Below the pieces are notes generated by a model that saw nothing but the letters and a program-made list of their open reading frames with translations, was not told the origin of the DNA and did not search any database. Source: Bacteroidota bacterium (GTDB lineage: Bacteria; Bacteroidota; Bacteroidia; Bacteroidales; M50B96). From it: a DNA stretch of 48,583 nt. The stretch lies in assembly GCA_024762835.1 (NCBI GenBank), contig JANTGP010000003.1:1-48583 (forward strand), read 5' to 3'. Each line of letters opens with the position of its first letter. Within the stretch, counting starts at the first letter, position 1. A program made the position numbers and the translations under genes. This document shows positions 34,943 through 43,905 of the stretch, one piece after another.

Positions 34943-37210
34943 TTATTCAACAATAATTTCATCGGCAAAAAGCCATGAATTAGCTCCTGCAGCTTCATGC
35001 CATTCGGGATTGGGTCCCAAGCTCTTTGCAATAAGCCGTATATATCTACTACTTGTTTTATCAAACTCAACAGTAAATGTTTCAATAAATTTGTCTTCTA
35101 GGTGTGGGTCAGTATTTGTAATTAGGCTACCAAGTTTATGAAAATCTTTACCATCATACGAAGCATAGATAATAATTTCCTTTGGAATAAATATCCATGA
35201 TAACATACTTTGAAGAAATCCGGCTTTTATCCTACTGTAGCTTTCAATTTTCCCCATGTCAATATCAGCTACCAAATCAACACCATTAAAGCCTTGCCAT
35301 TTGCCATCTCTAAAGTTAGTTGTGCCACGCAATCCGTCAGTAAGGGCATTATCATTATTTCCGGTATAGTTCGGACTAAAAGGATATTTAAGTTTTACTG
35401 TAATTCCTGTTGCTTTATGTATAGAATATTTTTGATTAATGTATTTTTTTAAATCGCTGTTTTGTTTCTGAGCCAGTATCTTTAATTCAAGAGATTCAGT
35501 AATTTTAAGAGGTTTAATATATGATTCTGATTTATTTGTAGGTTCTGTTCCGTCAAGGGTATAATAAATATCAAAATCATTTTGTCCGGGGATAAGTTTT
35601 ACATTAAAGCTTTTCAACAGACTGTCAAAATCCGAAATAAGAGTAACAGTCTTTCCTTCAAATCCATATTTAACGCCAAGAAAATCCAGATTATTATAAT
35701 GATTCTGAACCCTTTCGTGAAAATCAAAGAAATTGCTTTTGTCTTTAAATGTCCAAAGCACTTCACTCATTGCTAAAATGCGAGGGAACATACGATTGTC
35801 AATTTCTTCCTGAGGAGCTCTTTCTGTCCACATATTACATTCGCCACCAAGAATATGGATTTCAAGCTCCGGCTTTAGCCCGCTTGGTACAGGCTCGAAA
35901 TAATAAACTTTTTTTAAATCTGTTGTTTCAACCGAATAATCAAAATATGCATGACTAGTGGGTGAAACTATTGCATCGTGCCCTTGTTTCGCGGCAGCCA
36001 TTGCACCTTTAAATCCCCGCCACGACTGTACAGTAGCCGATGGTGCTAAGCCTCCTTCCAATATCTCGTCCCAACCGATAATTCTTTTGCCATGATCATT
36101 GATATATTTCTCCATTCTCGAAATAAAATAGGATTGTAATTCATGTTCGTCTTTCAGTCCATTATCGGCTATTCTTTTCTGGCATTTTTTGCAATTTTTC
36201 CAGCGATATTTTGGTGCTTCGTCTCCGCCTATATGAATATACTCAAACGGGAAAAGTTGAAATACCTCATCAAGTACTTTTTCGAGAAACTCAAAACTCT
36301 TTTCATTACCTGCACAGTAAATATCTTTAAAAACTCCCCATTCATTACCCACCTCAAAAGGGCCACCGGTGCATGACAACTCGGGATAAGCAGCCAAAGC
36401 GGCTAATGAATGTCCGGGCATTTCAATTTCGGGGACGACTTCTATGAAGCGGGATTTTGCATAGGCAACAATTTCTTTAATATCATCTTGAGTATAAAAA
36501 CCTCCATAAACAGTTCCGTCTTTTTCTGTTCGCCAAGCAGATTTTTTTGTCAATTCGGGAAACTGTTTTATTTCAATTCGCCAGCCTTGGTCTTCGGTCA
36601 GATGCCAATGGAAACGATTCATTTTATGGTAGGCAAGCAAATCAATATATCTTTTAATAAATTCTTTATCCATAAAATGTCGACAACAATCCAATAACAT
36701 CCCTCGCCAGACAAAGCGGGGTTTATCTGTAATACTTACTAAAGGTACGCCCCATTCAATGCCATTTACAAGTCTACTACTCTCAATCTCAGAAGGTAAT
36801 AATTGCTGAAGTGTTTGCAGTCCGTAAAATATACCGGCAGGTTTATTTGCACTTATTTTTATATTATCATCAGTAACAAAAAAAGTATATCCCTCATTAC
36901 CTAACATTGCAGGACAATTACCTAGTTGTAGAATAATGCAGTTATTATCATCTTCTGAAGATTGTGCGGTTATTAGTTTAAAGCCGGCGGCTTTTTCAAG
37001 CTTTTCATTAAAAAACAAGGCTAACTGTTTTAAGTCCTCGTTATTATCATATAAAAATTTCGTTGTTTTATTAATAATAAATTTACCTTCGAAGACATTC
37101 ATTTCCTGTGGTAAAGGAATTATATTTGTCTTTATTTTTTCTTTTTTATCACATGAAAAAAAGATTGAAACAAATATTAAGAATACTATGGTTGAGATGT
37201 GTTTTTTCAT
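34943..37210 (-). CDS. Beta-N-acetylhexosaminidase (GH20) lipoprotein
   Basis: 755 residues. Lipobox SIFFSC with Cys20 indicates an outer-membrane or periplasmic lipoprotein. An N-terminal hexosaminidase domain (about 30-160) precedes the GH20 barrel (about 165-500). The catalytic pair is Asp330-Glu331 in HIGGDEAPKYRWKNC, acting by substrate-assisted catalysis; other family motifs are RGMLLDCCRHFM, NRFHWHLTEDQGWR and EIEMPGHSLAAL. A CHB_HEX-type beta domain (FDIYYTLDGTEPTNKSESY) and an F5/8 discoidin-like domain (about 610-755) follow. It removes terminal GlcNAc or GalNAc from glycans or chitooligosaccharides. It starts 9 bases after the FAD-protein gene, so the two may be cotranscribed although their roles seem unrelated. 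Confidence 0.95.
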   Translation of the reverse strand: MKKHISTIVFLIFVSIFFSCDKKEKIKTNIIPLPQEMNVFEGKFIINKTTKFLYDNNEDLKQLALFFNEKLEKAAGFKLITAQSSEDDNNCIILQLGNCPAMLGNEGYTFFVTDDNIKISANKPAGIFYGLQTLQQLLPSEIESSRLVNGIEWGVPLVSITDKPRFVWRGMLLDCCRHFMDKEFIKRYIDLLAYHKMNRFHWHLTEDQGWRIEIKQFPELTKKSAWRTEKDGTVYGGFYTQDDIKEIVAYAKSRFIEVVPEIEMPGHSLAALAAYPELSCTGGPFEVGNEWGVFKDIYCAGNEKSFEFLEKVLDEVFQLFPFEYIHIGGDEAPKYRWKNCKKCQKRIADNGLKDEHELQSYFISRMEKYINDHGKRIIGWDEILEGGLAPSATVQSWRGFKGAMAAAKQGHDAIVSPTSHAYFDYSVETTDLKKVYYFEPVPSGLKPELEIHILGGECNMWTERAPQEEIDNRMFPRILAMSEVLWTFKDKSNFFDFHERVQNHYNNLDFLGVKYGFEGKTVTLISDFDSLLKSFNVKLIPGQNDFDIYYTLDGTEPTNKSESYIKPLKITESLELKILAQKQNSDLKKYINQKYSIHKATGITVKLKYPFSPNYTGNNDNALTDGLRGTTNFRDGKWQGFNGVDLVADIDMGKIESYSRIKAGFLQSMLSWIFIPKEIIIYASYDGKDFHKLGSLITNTDPHLEDKFIETFTVEFDKTSSRYIRLIAKSLGPNPEWHEAAGANSWLFADEIIVE

Positions 37211-37219
37211 AAGGTTTTA

Positions 37220-38773
37220 TTATATCATTCTTGATGCCATTTCTGCACAGCGTTGACCGTCGATTGCAGAAGAAACAATACCGCCGGCATATCCTGCTCC
37301 TTCGCCTGCAGGAAATAGTCCTTTTATCTGAGGATGCTCGAGACTTGCATTATCTCTTGGTATTCTGAGCGGTGAAGATGTTCGAGACTCCACGCCAAGA
37401 ATTACTGCTTCATTACTTAAATAGCCTTTTGATTTCTTTCCAAAATCTTTAAAGCCTTGTTGCAATCTTTGCTTAATATCTTTAGGCATCCATTCGTGCA
37501 TTGGCGACGAAACCGTACCACAATAGTAAGAGCTTTTGGGTAGATTGTTTGAAAATTTATTTTCTATAAAATCAATCATTCTTTGAGCAGGTGCTGTTTG
37601 GTCGCGATTAGCATTTTCAAATGCTAAATGCTCAAAATTCTGTTGAAACTTTAGACCGGCTAAAACGCCATATTGTTTATAATTTACCAAATCATCATTA
37701 TTAATTTCAACCACAATACCTGAGTTTGCAAATTCCGAGTTTCTTCCAGATGGCGACATTCCATTAACAACAACTTCGCCCGGCGATGTTGCCGCCGGAA
37801 CGATATAACCACCCGGACACATGCAAAAAGAATAAACACCGCGATTGTTTACTTGCGAAACAAAATTATACGAAGCAGCCGGCAAATAAGGGCTTCGAAT
37901 ATCACAATGATATTGTATTGAGTCAATAAGAGCCTGAGGATGTTCAACTCGCACTCCCATTGCAAAAGATTTTGCTTCAAGCAGGATACCTTTTTTGTGC
38001 AATAGTTCGTAAATATCACGTGCAGAATGACCTGTTGCAAGAATTACAGCTTTTGAATAATACTTATCACCTTTATTTGTTATTACTCCTTTTACAGCAT
38101 TATCTTTAATTATAAAATCAGTAACTCTTTTATTGAAATGAATCTCTCCTCCGGCTGATATTATGCTTTCGCGAATTGATGTTATGATTCGGGGTAAAAT
38201 ATTTGTCCCAATATGAGGGTGGGCATCTATAAGAATATCTTCTTTTGCTCCATGTAGCAGCAGAAGTTCAAGAACTCGTTTATTATTTCCTTTTTTCTTT
38301 GATCGTGTATAAAGCTTGCCATCGGAAAATGTACCTGCACCCCCTTCACCAAAGCAATAATTTGAGTCGGGGTTAACAATGTGTTCTCGTGCGAGGCTTG
38401 CAATATCTGCTTTTCGTTGACTAACAATTCTCCCACGTTCGATAATTACTGGTTTAACACCAATCTCAATTAATTTTAGTGCAGCAAACAGACCTGCAGG
38501 CCCTGCACCTACAATAATTATTTCCGGCTTATTGCTAACATTCTGAATATTAAACTCAGGCTTTTCATGTGAATAATAGTCATTGCCTGTTATAACTAAA
38601 ATGCGAAGATTGATTTTTACTTTACTTCGCCGGGCATCAATTGAGCGGCGAATAATTTTTATTGCAGTTATATCCTGTTCTTTAATATGAAGTTTCTGGG
38701 CAGATTTCTTTTTTATACTTGAATCCTGACTCGCTTCTTTGGGACTAAGAACAAGTTCAATCTCTTTTTGCAC
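37220..38773 (-). CDS. FAD-dependent oxidoreductase of the COG2509 type
   Basis: 517 residues. The FAD-binding dinucleotide fold starts IIIVGAGPAGLFAALKLIEI at about residue 84, with IIERG as the ribose-binding end. Family-typical stretches are YCFGEGGAGTFSDGKLYTR, AVILATGHSARDIYELL, FCMCPGGYIVPAATSPGE, VNGMSPSGRNS and the C-terminal GLFPAGEGAGYAGGIVSSA. An N-terminal ~80-residue region rich in Lys and Arg is usual for the family. The substrate is not known for this group. A possible electron partner is the small ferredoxin 51 bases upstream. It precedes the GH20 gene by 9 bases. Confidence 0.88.
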   Translation of the reverse strand: MQKEIELVLSPKEASQDSSIKKKSAQKLHIKEQDITAIKIIRRSIDARRSKVKINLRILVITGNDYYSHEKPEFNIQNVSNKPEIIIVGAGPAGLFAALKLIEIGVKPVIIERGRIVSQRKADIASLAREHIVNPDSNYCFGEGGAGTFSDGKLYTRSKKKGNNKRVLELLLLHGAKEDILIDAHPHIGTNILPRIITSIRESIISAGGEIHFNKRVTDFIIKDNAVKGVITNKGDKYYSKAVILATGHSARDIYELLHKKGILLEAKSFAMGVRVEHPQALIDSIQYHCDIRSPYLPAASYNFVSQVNNRGVYSFCMCPGGYIVPAATSPGEVVVNGMSPSGRNSEFANSGIVVEINNDDLVNYKQYGVLAGLKFQQNFEHLAFENANRDQTAPAQRMIDFIENKFSNNLPKSSYYCGTVSSPMHEWMPKDIKQRLQQGFKDFGKKSKGYLSNEAVILGVESRTSSPLRIPRDNASLEHPQIKGLFPAGEGAGYAGGIVSSAIDGQRCAEMASRMI

Positions 38774-38824
38774 TTTTAAAAATTATAAATTGAAAATATA
38801 TGATTTTACGAAGATACATTATTT

Positions 38825-39046
38825 TCACTCAATCTTTATTGCTTTAGCAGGACATAATTCAACACATTCTTGTATTAAATCCATTTCGTATTCCTGTATC
38901 TCAAGAAAGAAAACACCTTTTTTCTCGACAGAACCTACCAAATCGCTTTTCCCGTCAGTATCATTCATATCCCAAAAAGCAGGAGCCAGCTCTACACAAT
39001 AATTACAACCTGTACACTTTGCTCTAAAATGCTTAACATTTGCCAT
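38825..39046 (-). CDS. Small 4Fe-4S ferredoxin
   Basis: 73 residues. Cys11, Cys14 and Cys17 in CTGCNYC with Cys65 in ELCPAKAI make one 4Fe-4S site; Cys61 is an additional cysteine. The middle (FWDMNDTDGKSDLVG) lacks a second cluster, as in monocluster ferredoxins. It lies 17 bases downstream of the U32-family gene on the same strand and 51 bases upstream of the FAD protein, so it probably serves one or both. Confidence 0.92.
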   Translation of the reverse strand: MANVKHFRAKCTGCNYCVELAPAFWDMNDTDGKSDLVGSVEKKGVFFLEIQEYEMDLIQECVELCPAKAIKIE

Positions 39047-39063
39047 GCTTTAAACGAAATTTA

Positions 39064-40323
39064 TTATTGAGTTTTTGTTTGACCGGCATCAACAACCTTA
39101 TAGAGTTTATCAGCCCGTCGAATTTTTTCAGGAACAATAATCGAGAAGTTATCACCTTTTACCGCTTGCGAAACCTTTTTTCTTTCCACTCGAATTTCTT
39201 CAACTTTTAGTTCTATTGCACCTGTAGTAGGGCCTGTAATTAAGATGTCGTCTCCGGTTTTTAAATCTCCGGCTTCGAGTAAAAACTCACCAACCTTTAA
39301 ATTGCTAAAGTAGTTCATTCCTTTGCCGATATAAATTTTTCTTTTAGTAGCCTGAGAACCATATTCTTTACTCCATTCGCCAAGCTTACGTCCCATATAA
39401 TAGCCATCCCAGAAACCTCTGTTAAAAACTGTTGTCAGTTTTTCTTCATATTCTTTAGCTAATTTTTGATTATACTCGCCATCAATATATGCATCAACAG
39501 CCTGGCGGTATGTTTCAACTACTGTTTTAACGTATTCGGGTGCACGGGCTCTTCCTTCTATTTTTAGGACTCTTACACCGGCATCAATTATCTTATCAAT
39601 TAAACCGATGGTGCATAAATCTTTTGGCGACATAATATACTCGTTGTCAATTTCGAGTTGGTAGCCTGTTTCTTTTTCGGTAACAGTATATGCCTTACGA
39701 CAAGTCTGACCACATGAACCACGGTTTGCTGATGCATTTTGTTCGTGAAGACTCAAATAGCATTTACCCGACACAGCCATGCAGAGAGCTCCATGTACAA
39801 AAATCTCAATTCGAACAAGTTCACCCGAGGGGCCGGTAATATTTTCTTCTTTTATTGCCTGACTAAGTTTTTTTACCTGGCTCAGACTAAGCTCTCTTGC
39901 AGTTACCATTACATCGCAAAAGCGTGCAAAAAACTTTAATGCTTCAATATTACTGATATTTAACTGGGTTGATGCGTGAATCTCAACTCCTTTTTCAAAT
40001 GCATAATTAATAACAGCCATGTCGGAAGCAATTATGGCAGAAACACCGCTTTCTTTTGCAGTATCAATTATTTGCTTCATCAGAGTAATGTCATGGTCGT
40101 ATATAATTGTGTTTACTGTCAGATATGTCTTTACATTATTTTCTTTACAAGTTGCTATTATTGTTTTTAAATCCTCAGTCGTAAAATTATTTGACGACCT
40201 CGATCGCATATTAAGTTGCTCTATACCAAAATAAACGGAATTTGCTCCGGCATGTATTGCTGCTGCTAATGACTCAAAAGAACCAACAGGAGCCATTATC
40301 TCTATATCACTTTTATTTACCAT
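39064..40323 (-). CDS. U32-family protein, TrhP/RlhA-like RNA hydroxylation factor
   Basis: 419 residues, close to Bacillus YrrO and E. coli YegQ. The U32 signature EIFVHGALCMAVSGKCYLS is intact, with Cys181, Cys188, Cys204 and Cys208 (RGSCGQTC) as likely iron-sulfur ligands. The N-terminal barrel begins EIMAPVGSFESLAAAIHAGA. Once called collagenase-like peptidases, the best studied members (TrhP, RlhA) hydroxylate tRNA U34 or rRNA C2501 and need prephenate and iron-sulfur cluster assembly. By length and motif this is closest to TrhP, but the substrate is inference. A 4Fe-4S ferredoxin gene follows 17 bases downstream. Confidence 0.9.
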   Translation of the reverse strand: MVNKSDIEIMAPVGSFESLAAAIHAGANSVYFGIEQLNMRSRSSNNFTTEDLKTIIATCKENNVKTYLTVNTIIYDHDITLMKQIIDTAKESGVSAIIASDMAVINYAFEKGVEIHASTQLNISNIEALKFFARFCDVMVTARELSLSQVKKLSQAIKEENITGPSGELVRIEIFVHGALCMAVSGKCYLSLHEQNASANRGSCGQTCRKAYTVTEKETGYQLEIDNEYIMSPKDLCTIGLIDKIIDAGVRVLKIEGRARAPEYVKTVVETYRQAVDAYIDGEYNQKLAKEYEEKLTTVFNRGFWDGYYMGRKLGEWSKEYGSQATKRKIYIGKGMNYFSNLKVGEFLLEAGDLKTGDDILITGPTTGAIELKVEEIRVERKKVSQAVKGDNFSIIVPEKIRRADKLYKVVDAGQTKTQ

Positions 40324-40345
40324 TTCTTAGTTTTAAAATTGTCTG

Positions 40346-40353
40346 CAAAGGTA
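40346..40353 (-). promoter_or_regulatory. -7 promoter element of the U32 gene
   Basis: On the minus strand this reads TACCTTTG, a perfect match to TAnnTTTG, 22 bases before the start at 40323. Confidence 0.5.
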
Positions 40354-40421
40354 TAATTTTGTTTTTGTACTTAGGTAATTGTAAAATGACTAAATCATAT
40401 CTGATAACCACTAATTAATTT

Positions 40422-40429
40422 TATATTTG
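40422..40429 (+). promoter_or_regulatory. -7 promoter element of pyrE
   Basis: TATATTTG is a perfect match to TAnnTTTG, 26 bases before the ATG at 40455. Confidence 0.5.
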
Positions 40430-40454
40430 CCGGATATACATAAAACAAAATTAA

Positions 40455-41087
40455 ATGAACAGTACAGCAAATAAACTCATAAGTCAACTCATAGAGATTG
40501 AAGCAATTAAGTTACAACCTGATAATCCTTTTACATGGGCTTCGGGCTGGAAATCACCAATATATTGCGACAACAGAAAAACATTATCTTATCCTGAAGT
40601 ACGTAATTTTATAAAGCAGCAGTTTGCCAATCAGATAAAAGAGCTTTATCCCGAAACTGAAGTAATTGCCGGTGTTGCAACGGGTGCTATTGCAATTGCT
40701 GCTATTGTGGCCGATTATTTAAATTTACCCTTTGTGTATGTTCGTCCTTCCCCAAAATCTCATGGTCTTGAGAACCTTGTAGAGGGAAATCTCGAAGAAA
40801 ATAAAAAAGTACTTATAATTGAAGACCTTATTTCAACAGGTGGAAGCAGCCTTAAGGCAGTTGATGCTATACGAAAAGCCAATTGCGAAGTCTTAGGCAT
40901 GTTAGCCATTTTTACCTATAATTTTCCTGTTTCCGAAGAAAACTTTAGGAAATCGGATTGTCAATTACACACAATTGCCAATTACAATTTATTAATTGAA
41001 TATGCTCTTGAGAAAGATTATATCAGTAAGGATATTTACGCTACACTTAACAGCTGGCGTCAATCACCGGGTACATGGAATAAATAA
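40455..41087 (+). CDS. pyrE: Orotate phosphoribosyltransferase
   Basis: 210 residues, normal for PyrE. It joins orotate to PRPP to give OMP in pyrimidine synthesis. The PRPP-binding motif is VLIIEDLISTGGSSLKAVD, the flexible catalytic loop is YVRPSPKSHGLENLVEGN, and the N-terminal FTWASGWKSPIYCDNRKTLS is the family substrate loop. It is followed after 31 bases by an SRPBCC-fold protein on the same strand. Confidence 0.96.
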   Translation: MNSTANKLISQLIEIEAIKLQPDNPFTWASGWKSPIYCDNRKTLSYPEVRNFIKQQFANQIKELYPETEVIAGVATGAIAIAAIVADYLNLPFVYVRPSPKSHGLENLVEGNLEENKKVLIIEDLISTGGSSLKAVDAIRKANCEVLGMLAIFTYNFPVSEENFRKSDCQLHTIANYNLLIEYALEKDYISKDIYATLNSWRQSPGTWNK

Positions 41088-41118
41088 TGGAGCAAATAAA
41101 CCTAATTGGAAATAAGCT

Positions 41119-41538
41119 ATGACACGATTTGAAAGTCACCAACGAAAAATTAACAAGCCGGCTGAAGTTATTTTTACTTTCCTTTCTGATTTTAATAATT
41201 TCCGTCAGGCTATTCCGGCTGATAAAGTAGAGGATTGGATCTCAGATTCGGATACTTGCAGTTTCTCGGTAAAAGGAGTGGGCAAAGTTGCTTTAAGGAT
41301 GATGGAAAGGACACCTTACAAATTGATTAAAATAGTGAATGACAAAGGAACAAAACATGAATTTAAAGTTTGGTTTCAGCTAAAACAAATAGATGCAAGC
41401 GACACACGCATTAGAATCATTCTCGATGCAAAATTACCTGCAATGGTAAAGATGGTAGCAAAAAAGCCTCTACAGAAATTTGTCACTACTTTGATTGACC
41501 AAATAGCTGACGGTTTTAATAATCAGGCTTCGGTTTAG
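41119..41538 (+). CDS. SRPBCC/START-like small protein
   Basis: 139 residues. The pattern is a START-like helix-grip fold: an N-terminal strand (TRFESHQRKINKPAEVIFTF), a helix with FLSDFNNFRQAIP, several strands, and a long C-terminal helix (PLQKFVTTLIDQIADGFN). Such proteins bind hydrophobic ligands; no ligand can be inferred. It is 31 bases after pyrE and probably cotranscribed, a neighbour pair I believe is frequent in Bacteroidota. Confidence 0.82.
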   Translation: MTRFESHQRKINKPAEVIFTFLSDFNNFRQAIPADKVEDWISDSDTCSFSVKGVGKVALRMMERTPYKLIKIVNDKGTKHEFKVWFQLKQIDASDTRIRIILDAKLPAMVKMVAKKPLQKFVTTLIDQIADGFNNQASV

Positions 41539-41716
41539 TATTTTTACTGAATCTCCCTATTGATTTGTCAAATGTATAGGAGCTGTTTCTTAAAAGAAAG
41601 GAACCGAGTTTGCGAGCTCAACGAAGTTAATTATTATAATCCTCCTTAATGTTTTTTAAGAAATAGTGATAAAATTAATTTACTCTTTTTTGCTTAGATA
41701 TACTATAGTGAATTAC

Positions 41717-41724
41717 TATCTTTG
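41717..41724 (+). promoter_or_regulatory. -7 promoter element of dxs
   Basis: TATCTTTG is a perfect match to TAnnTTTG, 24 bases before the ATG at 41748. Confidence 0.5.
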
Positions 41725-41747
41725 CCATTGCTGAAAAGATAATTTGT

Positions 41748-43658
41748 ATGCAAATAAAACCGGGACAATTACTACGTAAAATCGATTCACCAGATGACTT
41801 AAAGAAGTTAAGTAGTGAAGAGCTTTTGCAATTATCTAAAGAGTTAAGACAATATATTATTGATATTGTTTCCTCAAATCCCGGACATTTCGGTGCCAGC
41901 CTAGGTGTTGTTGAATTAACAATAGCACTCCATTATGTTTTTAATACACCATACGATTTATTGGTTTGGGATGTCGGACATCAGGCATATGGACATAAGA
42001 TACTTACCGGAAGGCGTGATGTGTTTGAGACAAACAGAAAATACAAGGGAATAAGCGGATTCCCAAAGCCCGATGAAAGTATTTATGATTCTTTTGGCGT
42101 AGGACATTCATCAACATCAATTTCGGCTGCTCTTGGAATGGCTATTGCTGCAAAGCAAAAGGGTGAAGACGACCGACAGATAGTTGCAATAATAGGTGAT
42201 GGTTCAATGACAGCAGGACTTGCTTTTGAGGGTCTCAACAATGCAGGAATTGCAATGTCAAATATATTAGTCATTTTAAATGATAATAATATGGCTATTG
42301 ACCCTAATGTTGGTGCTTTTAAAGAATATTTGCTTGATATTACTACTTCGCAAACGTACAACAAGATTAAAGACGATATTTGGAGATTACTTGGTAAGCT
42401 TAGCAAGTACGGTCCTGATACACGTCGTATTGCTCAGAAAATTGAATCGGGTATTAAGTTGGCTATGCTTAAACAAAGCAATTTGTTCGAATCAATGAAC
42501 TTTAGATATTTTGGACCAGTTGACGGACACGATGTGATTTATCTTACAAAAGTGCTGGAAGACTTAAAAAATATTCCGGGGCCAAAATTGTTACATGTGC
42601 ATACAAAAAAAGGGAAAGGTTTTAAAACTGCCGAGCAAAACCAAACTGTGTGGCATGCACCAGGAAAATTTAATAAAGATACGGGCGAAATTCTCAAATC
42701 AGATTCAAAGCTGGAGTTGCCGCCAAAATATCAGGATGTTTTTGGTAATACCTTAGTAGAGCTTGCCGAAAAAAATGAAAAGATTATCGGAATAACACCG
42801 GCAATGCCAAGCGGGTCGTCAATGAATATTATGATGGAAAAAATGCCTGAGAGAGCTTTTGATGTTGGTATAGCAGAGCAACACGCCGTAACTTTTTCGG
42901 CAGGTTTGGCCATTCAGGGATTGATGCCTTTTTGTAATATTTATTCAAGCTTTATGCAAAGAGCCTACGACCAGGTTATCCACGATGTTGCATTGCAAAA
43001 TCTTAATGTTGTTTTCTGTCTTGACAGGGGAGGTTTAGTTGGTGCCGACGGTGCAACTCATCATGGGGTTTTTGATATAGCCTATATGCGTTTAATACCA
43101 AACCTTGTTGTTTCGTCGCCAATGAATGAAGAAGAACTCCGAAATTTAATGTTTACTGCTCAATTAGATAATCAAGGTCCTTTTGTGATTCGATATCCGC
43201 GAGGAAGGGGCACCACTGTTAATTGGAGAAGCCCGATGAAAGAAATAAAAACCGGCAAAGGCAGAATTATAAAAGAGGGAGAAGATCTTGCTTTTTTAAG
43301 CATTGGACCATTGGGGAATAATATTGTAAAAGCATGTGATATTTTAGGCAAAGAAAATATTTCAACAGCTCATTACGACTTGCGATTTGCAAAACCTCTT
43401 GATGAAGAGTTGCTACATGAAATATTCAATAAATTTGATAAGATAATAAGTATCGAAGATGGCACAATTATAGGCGGCTTTGGCTCGGCAATCCTTGAGT
43501 TTATGAATAGTAGTAACTACAATGCTAAACTTATTCGACTTGGTATACCCGATAATTTTATCGAACATGGCAGCCAGGACGAGTTGTATGCAGAGTGCGG
43601 TCTGGACGTAAAAGGAGTGGTGAAGACAGCAAAGGAGTTATTAGCACAAAAAGTGTAA
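41748..43658 (+). CDS. dxs: 1-deoxy-D-xylulose-5-phosphate synthase
   Basis: 636 residues, normal length. It condenses pyruvate and glyceraldehyde 3-phosphate, using thiamine diphosphate, in the first step of the MEP pathway. The ThDP-binding motif runs from [19 protein letters not shown] to [15 protein letters not shown]. The substrate-binding N-terminal [20 protein letters not shown] and [16 protein letters not shown], the [14 protein letters not shown] catalytic glutamate segment, and [18 protein letters not shown] are all present. It is a single-gene unit with its own promoter element. ispG of the same pathway is at 23194-25107. Confidence 0.97.
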   Translation: MQIKPGQLLRKIDSPDDLKKLSSEELLQLSKELRQYIIDIVSSNPGHFGASLGVVELTIALHYVFNTPYDLLVWDVGHQAYGHKILTGRRDVFETNRKYKGISGFPKPDESIYDSFGVGHSSTSISAALGMAIAAKQKGEDDRQIVAIIGDGSMTAGLAFEGLNNAGIAMSNILVILNDNNMAIDPNVGAFKEYLLDITTSQTYNKIKDDIWRLLGKLSKYGPDTRRIAQKIESGIKLAMLKQSNLFESMNFRYFGPVDGHDVIYLTKVLEDLKNIPGPKLLHVHTKKGKGFKTAEQNQTVWHAPGKFNKDTGEILKSDSKLELPPKYQDVFGNTLVELAEKNEKIIGITPAMPSGSSMNIMMEKMPERAFDVGIAEQHAVTFSAGLAIQGLMPFCNIYSSFMQRAYDQVIHDVALQNLNVVFCLDRGGLVGADGATHHGVFDIAYMRLIPNLVVSSPMNEEELRNLMFTAQLDNQGPFVIRYPRGRGTTVNWRSPMKEIKTGKGRIIKEGEDLAFLSIGPLGNNIVKACDILGKENISTAHYDLRFAKPLDEELLHEIFNKFDKIISIEDGTIIGGFGSAILEFMNSSNYNAKLIRLGIPDNFIEHGSQDELYAECGLDVKGVVKTAKELLAQKV

Positions 43659-43687
43659 CAAACACCTAAGCATTGGTATTGCCGCTA

Positions 43688-43708
43688 CTTCGACAGGCTC
43701 AGTAAGCT
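43688..43708 (+). repeat. Candidate dispersed intergenic motif after dxs
   Basis: CTTCGACAGGCTCAGTAAGC is a form of a sequence I recall in intergenic regions of Bacteroidota genomes. Only one clear copy is present here; a more distant inverted copy may lie at about 41605-41622. Confidence 0.25.
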
Positions 43709-43847
43709 ACTTTGTCTAAGCTCAAAAATACGTCATGCTATATTCCTGAAAGAAATACACAAGCGAATAAATATACTTGGTTTTAATTGAGTTAATGAAT
43801 TATATATATTAATTTCAGTACATTGTCGAATGTGAAATGAAGGTGAT

Positions 43848-43882
43848 AAAAAAAGGGCTACTCAATCTGAGTAGCCCTTTTT
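43848..43882. terminator. Bidirectional terminator between dxs and the large T9SS gene
   Basis: A perfect 10-bp stem GGGCTACTCA (43855-43864) pairs with 43868-43877 across a 3-base loop; an A tract (43848-43854) and a T tract (43878-43882) extend it. It lies 24 bases after the end of the minus-strand gene. Confidence 0.9.
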
Positions 43883-43905
43883 ATTTATTATTCAAACTAC
43901 AAGTA

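Noticed and set aside
41586..41630. A short hairpin (TTTCTT/AAGAAA) and a sequence partly resembling an inverted CTTCG...GCTC motif after the SRPBCC gene.
   Set aside because: The hairpin is weak and lacks a T tract. The similarity to 43688-43708 covers only two short blocks.
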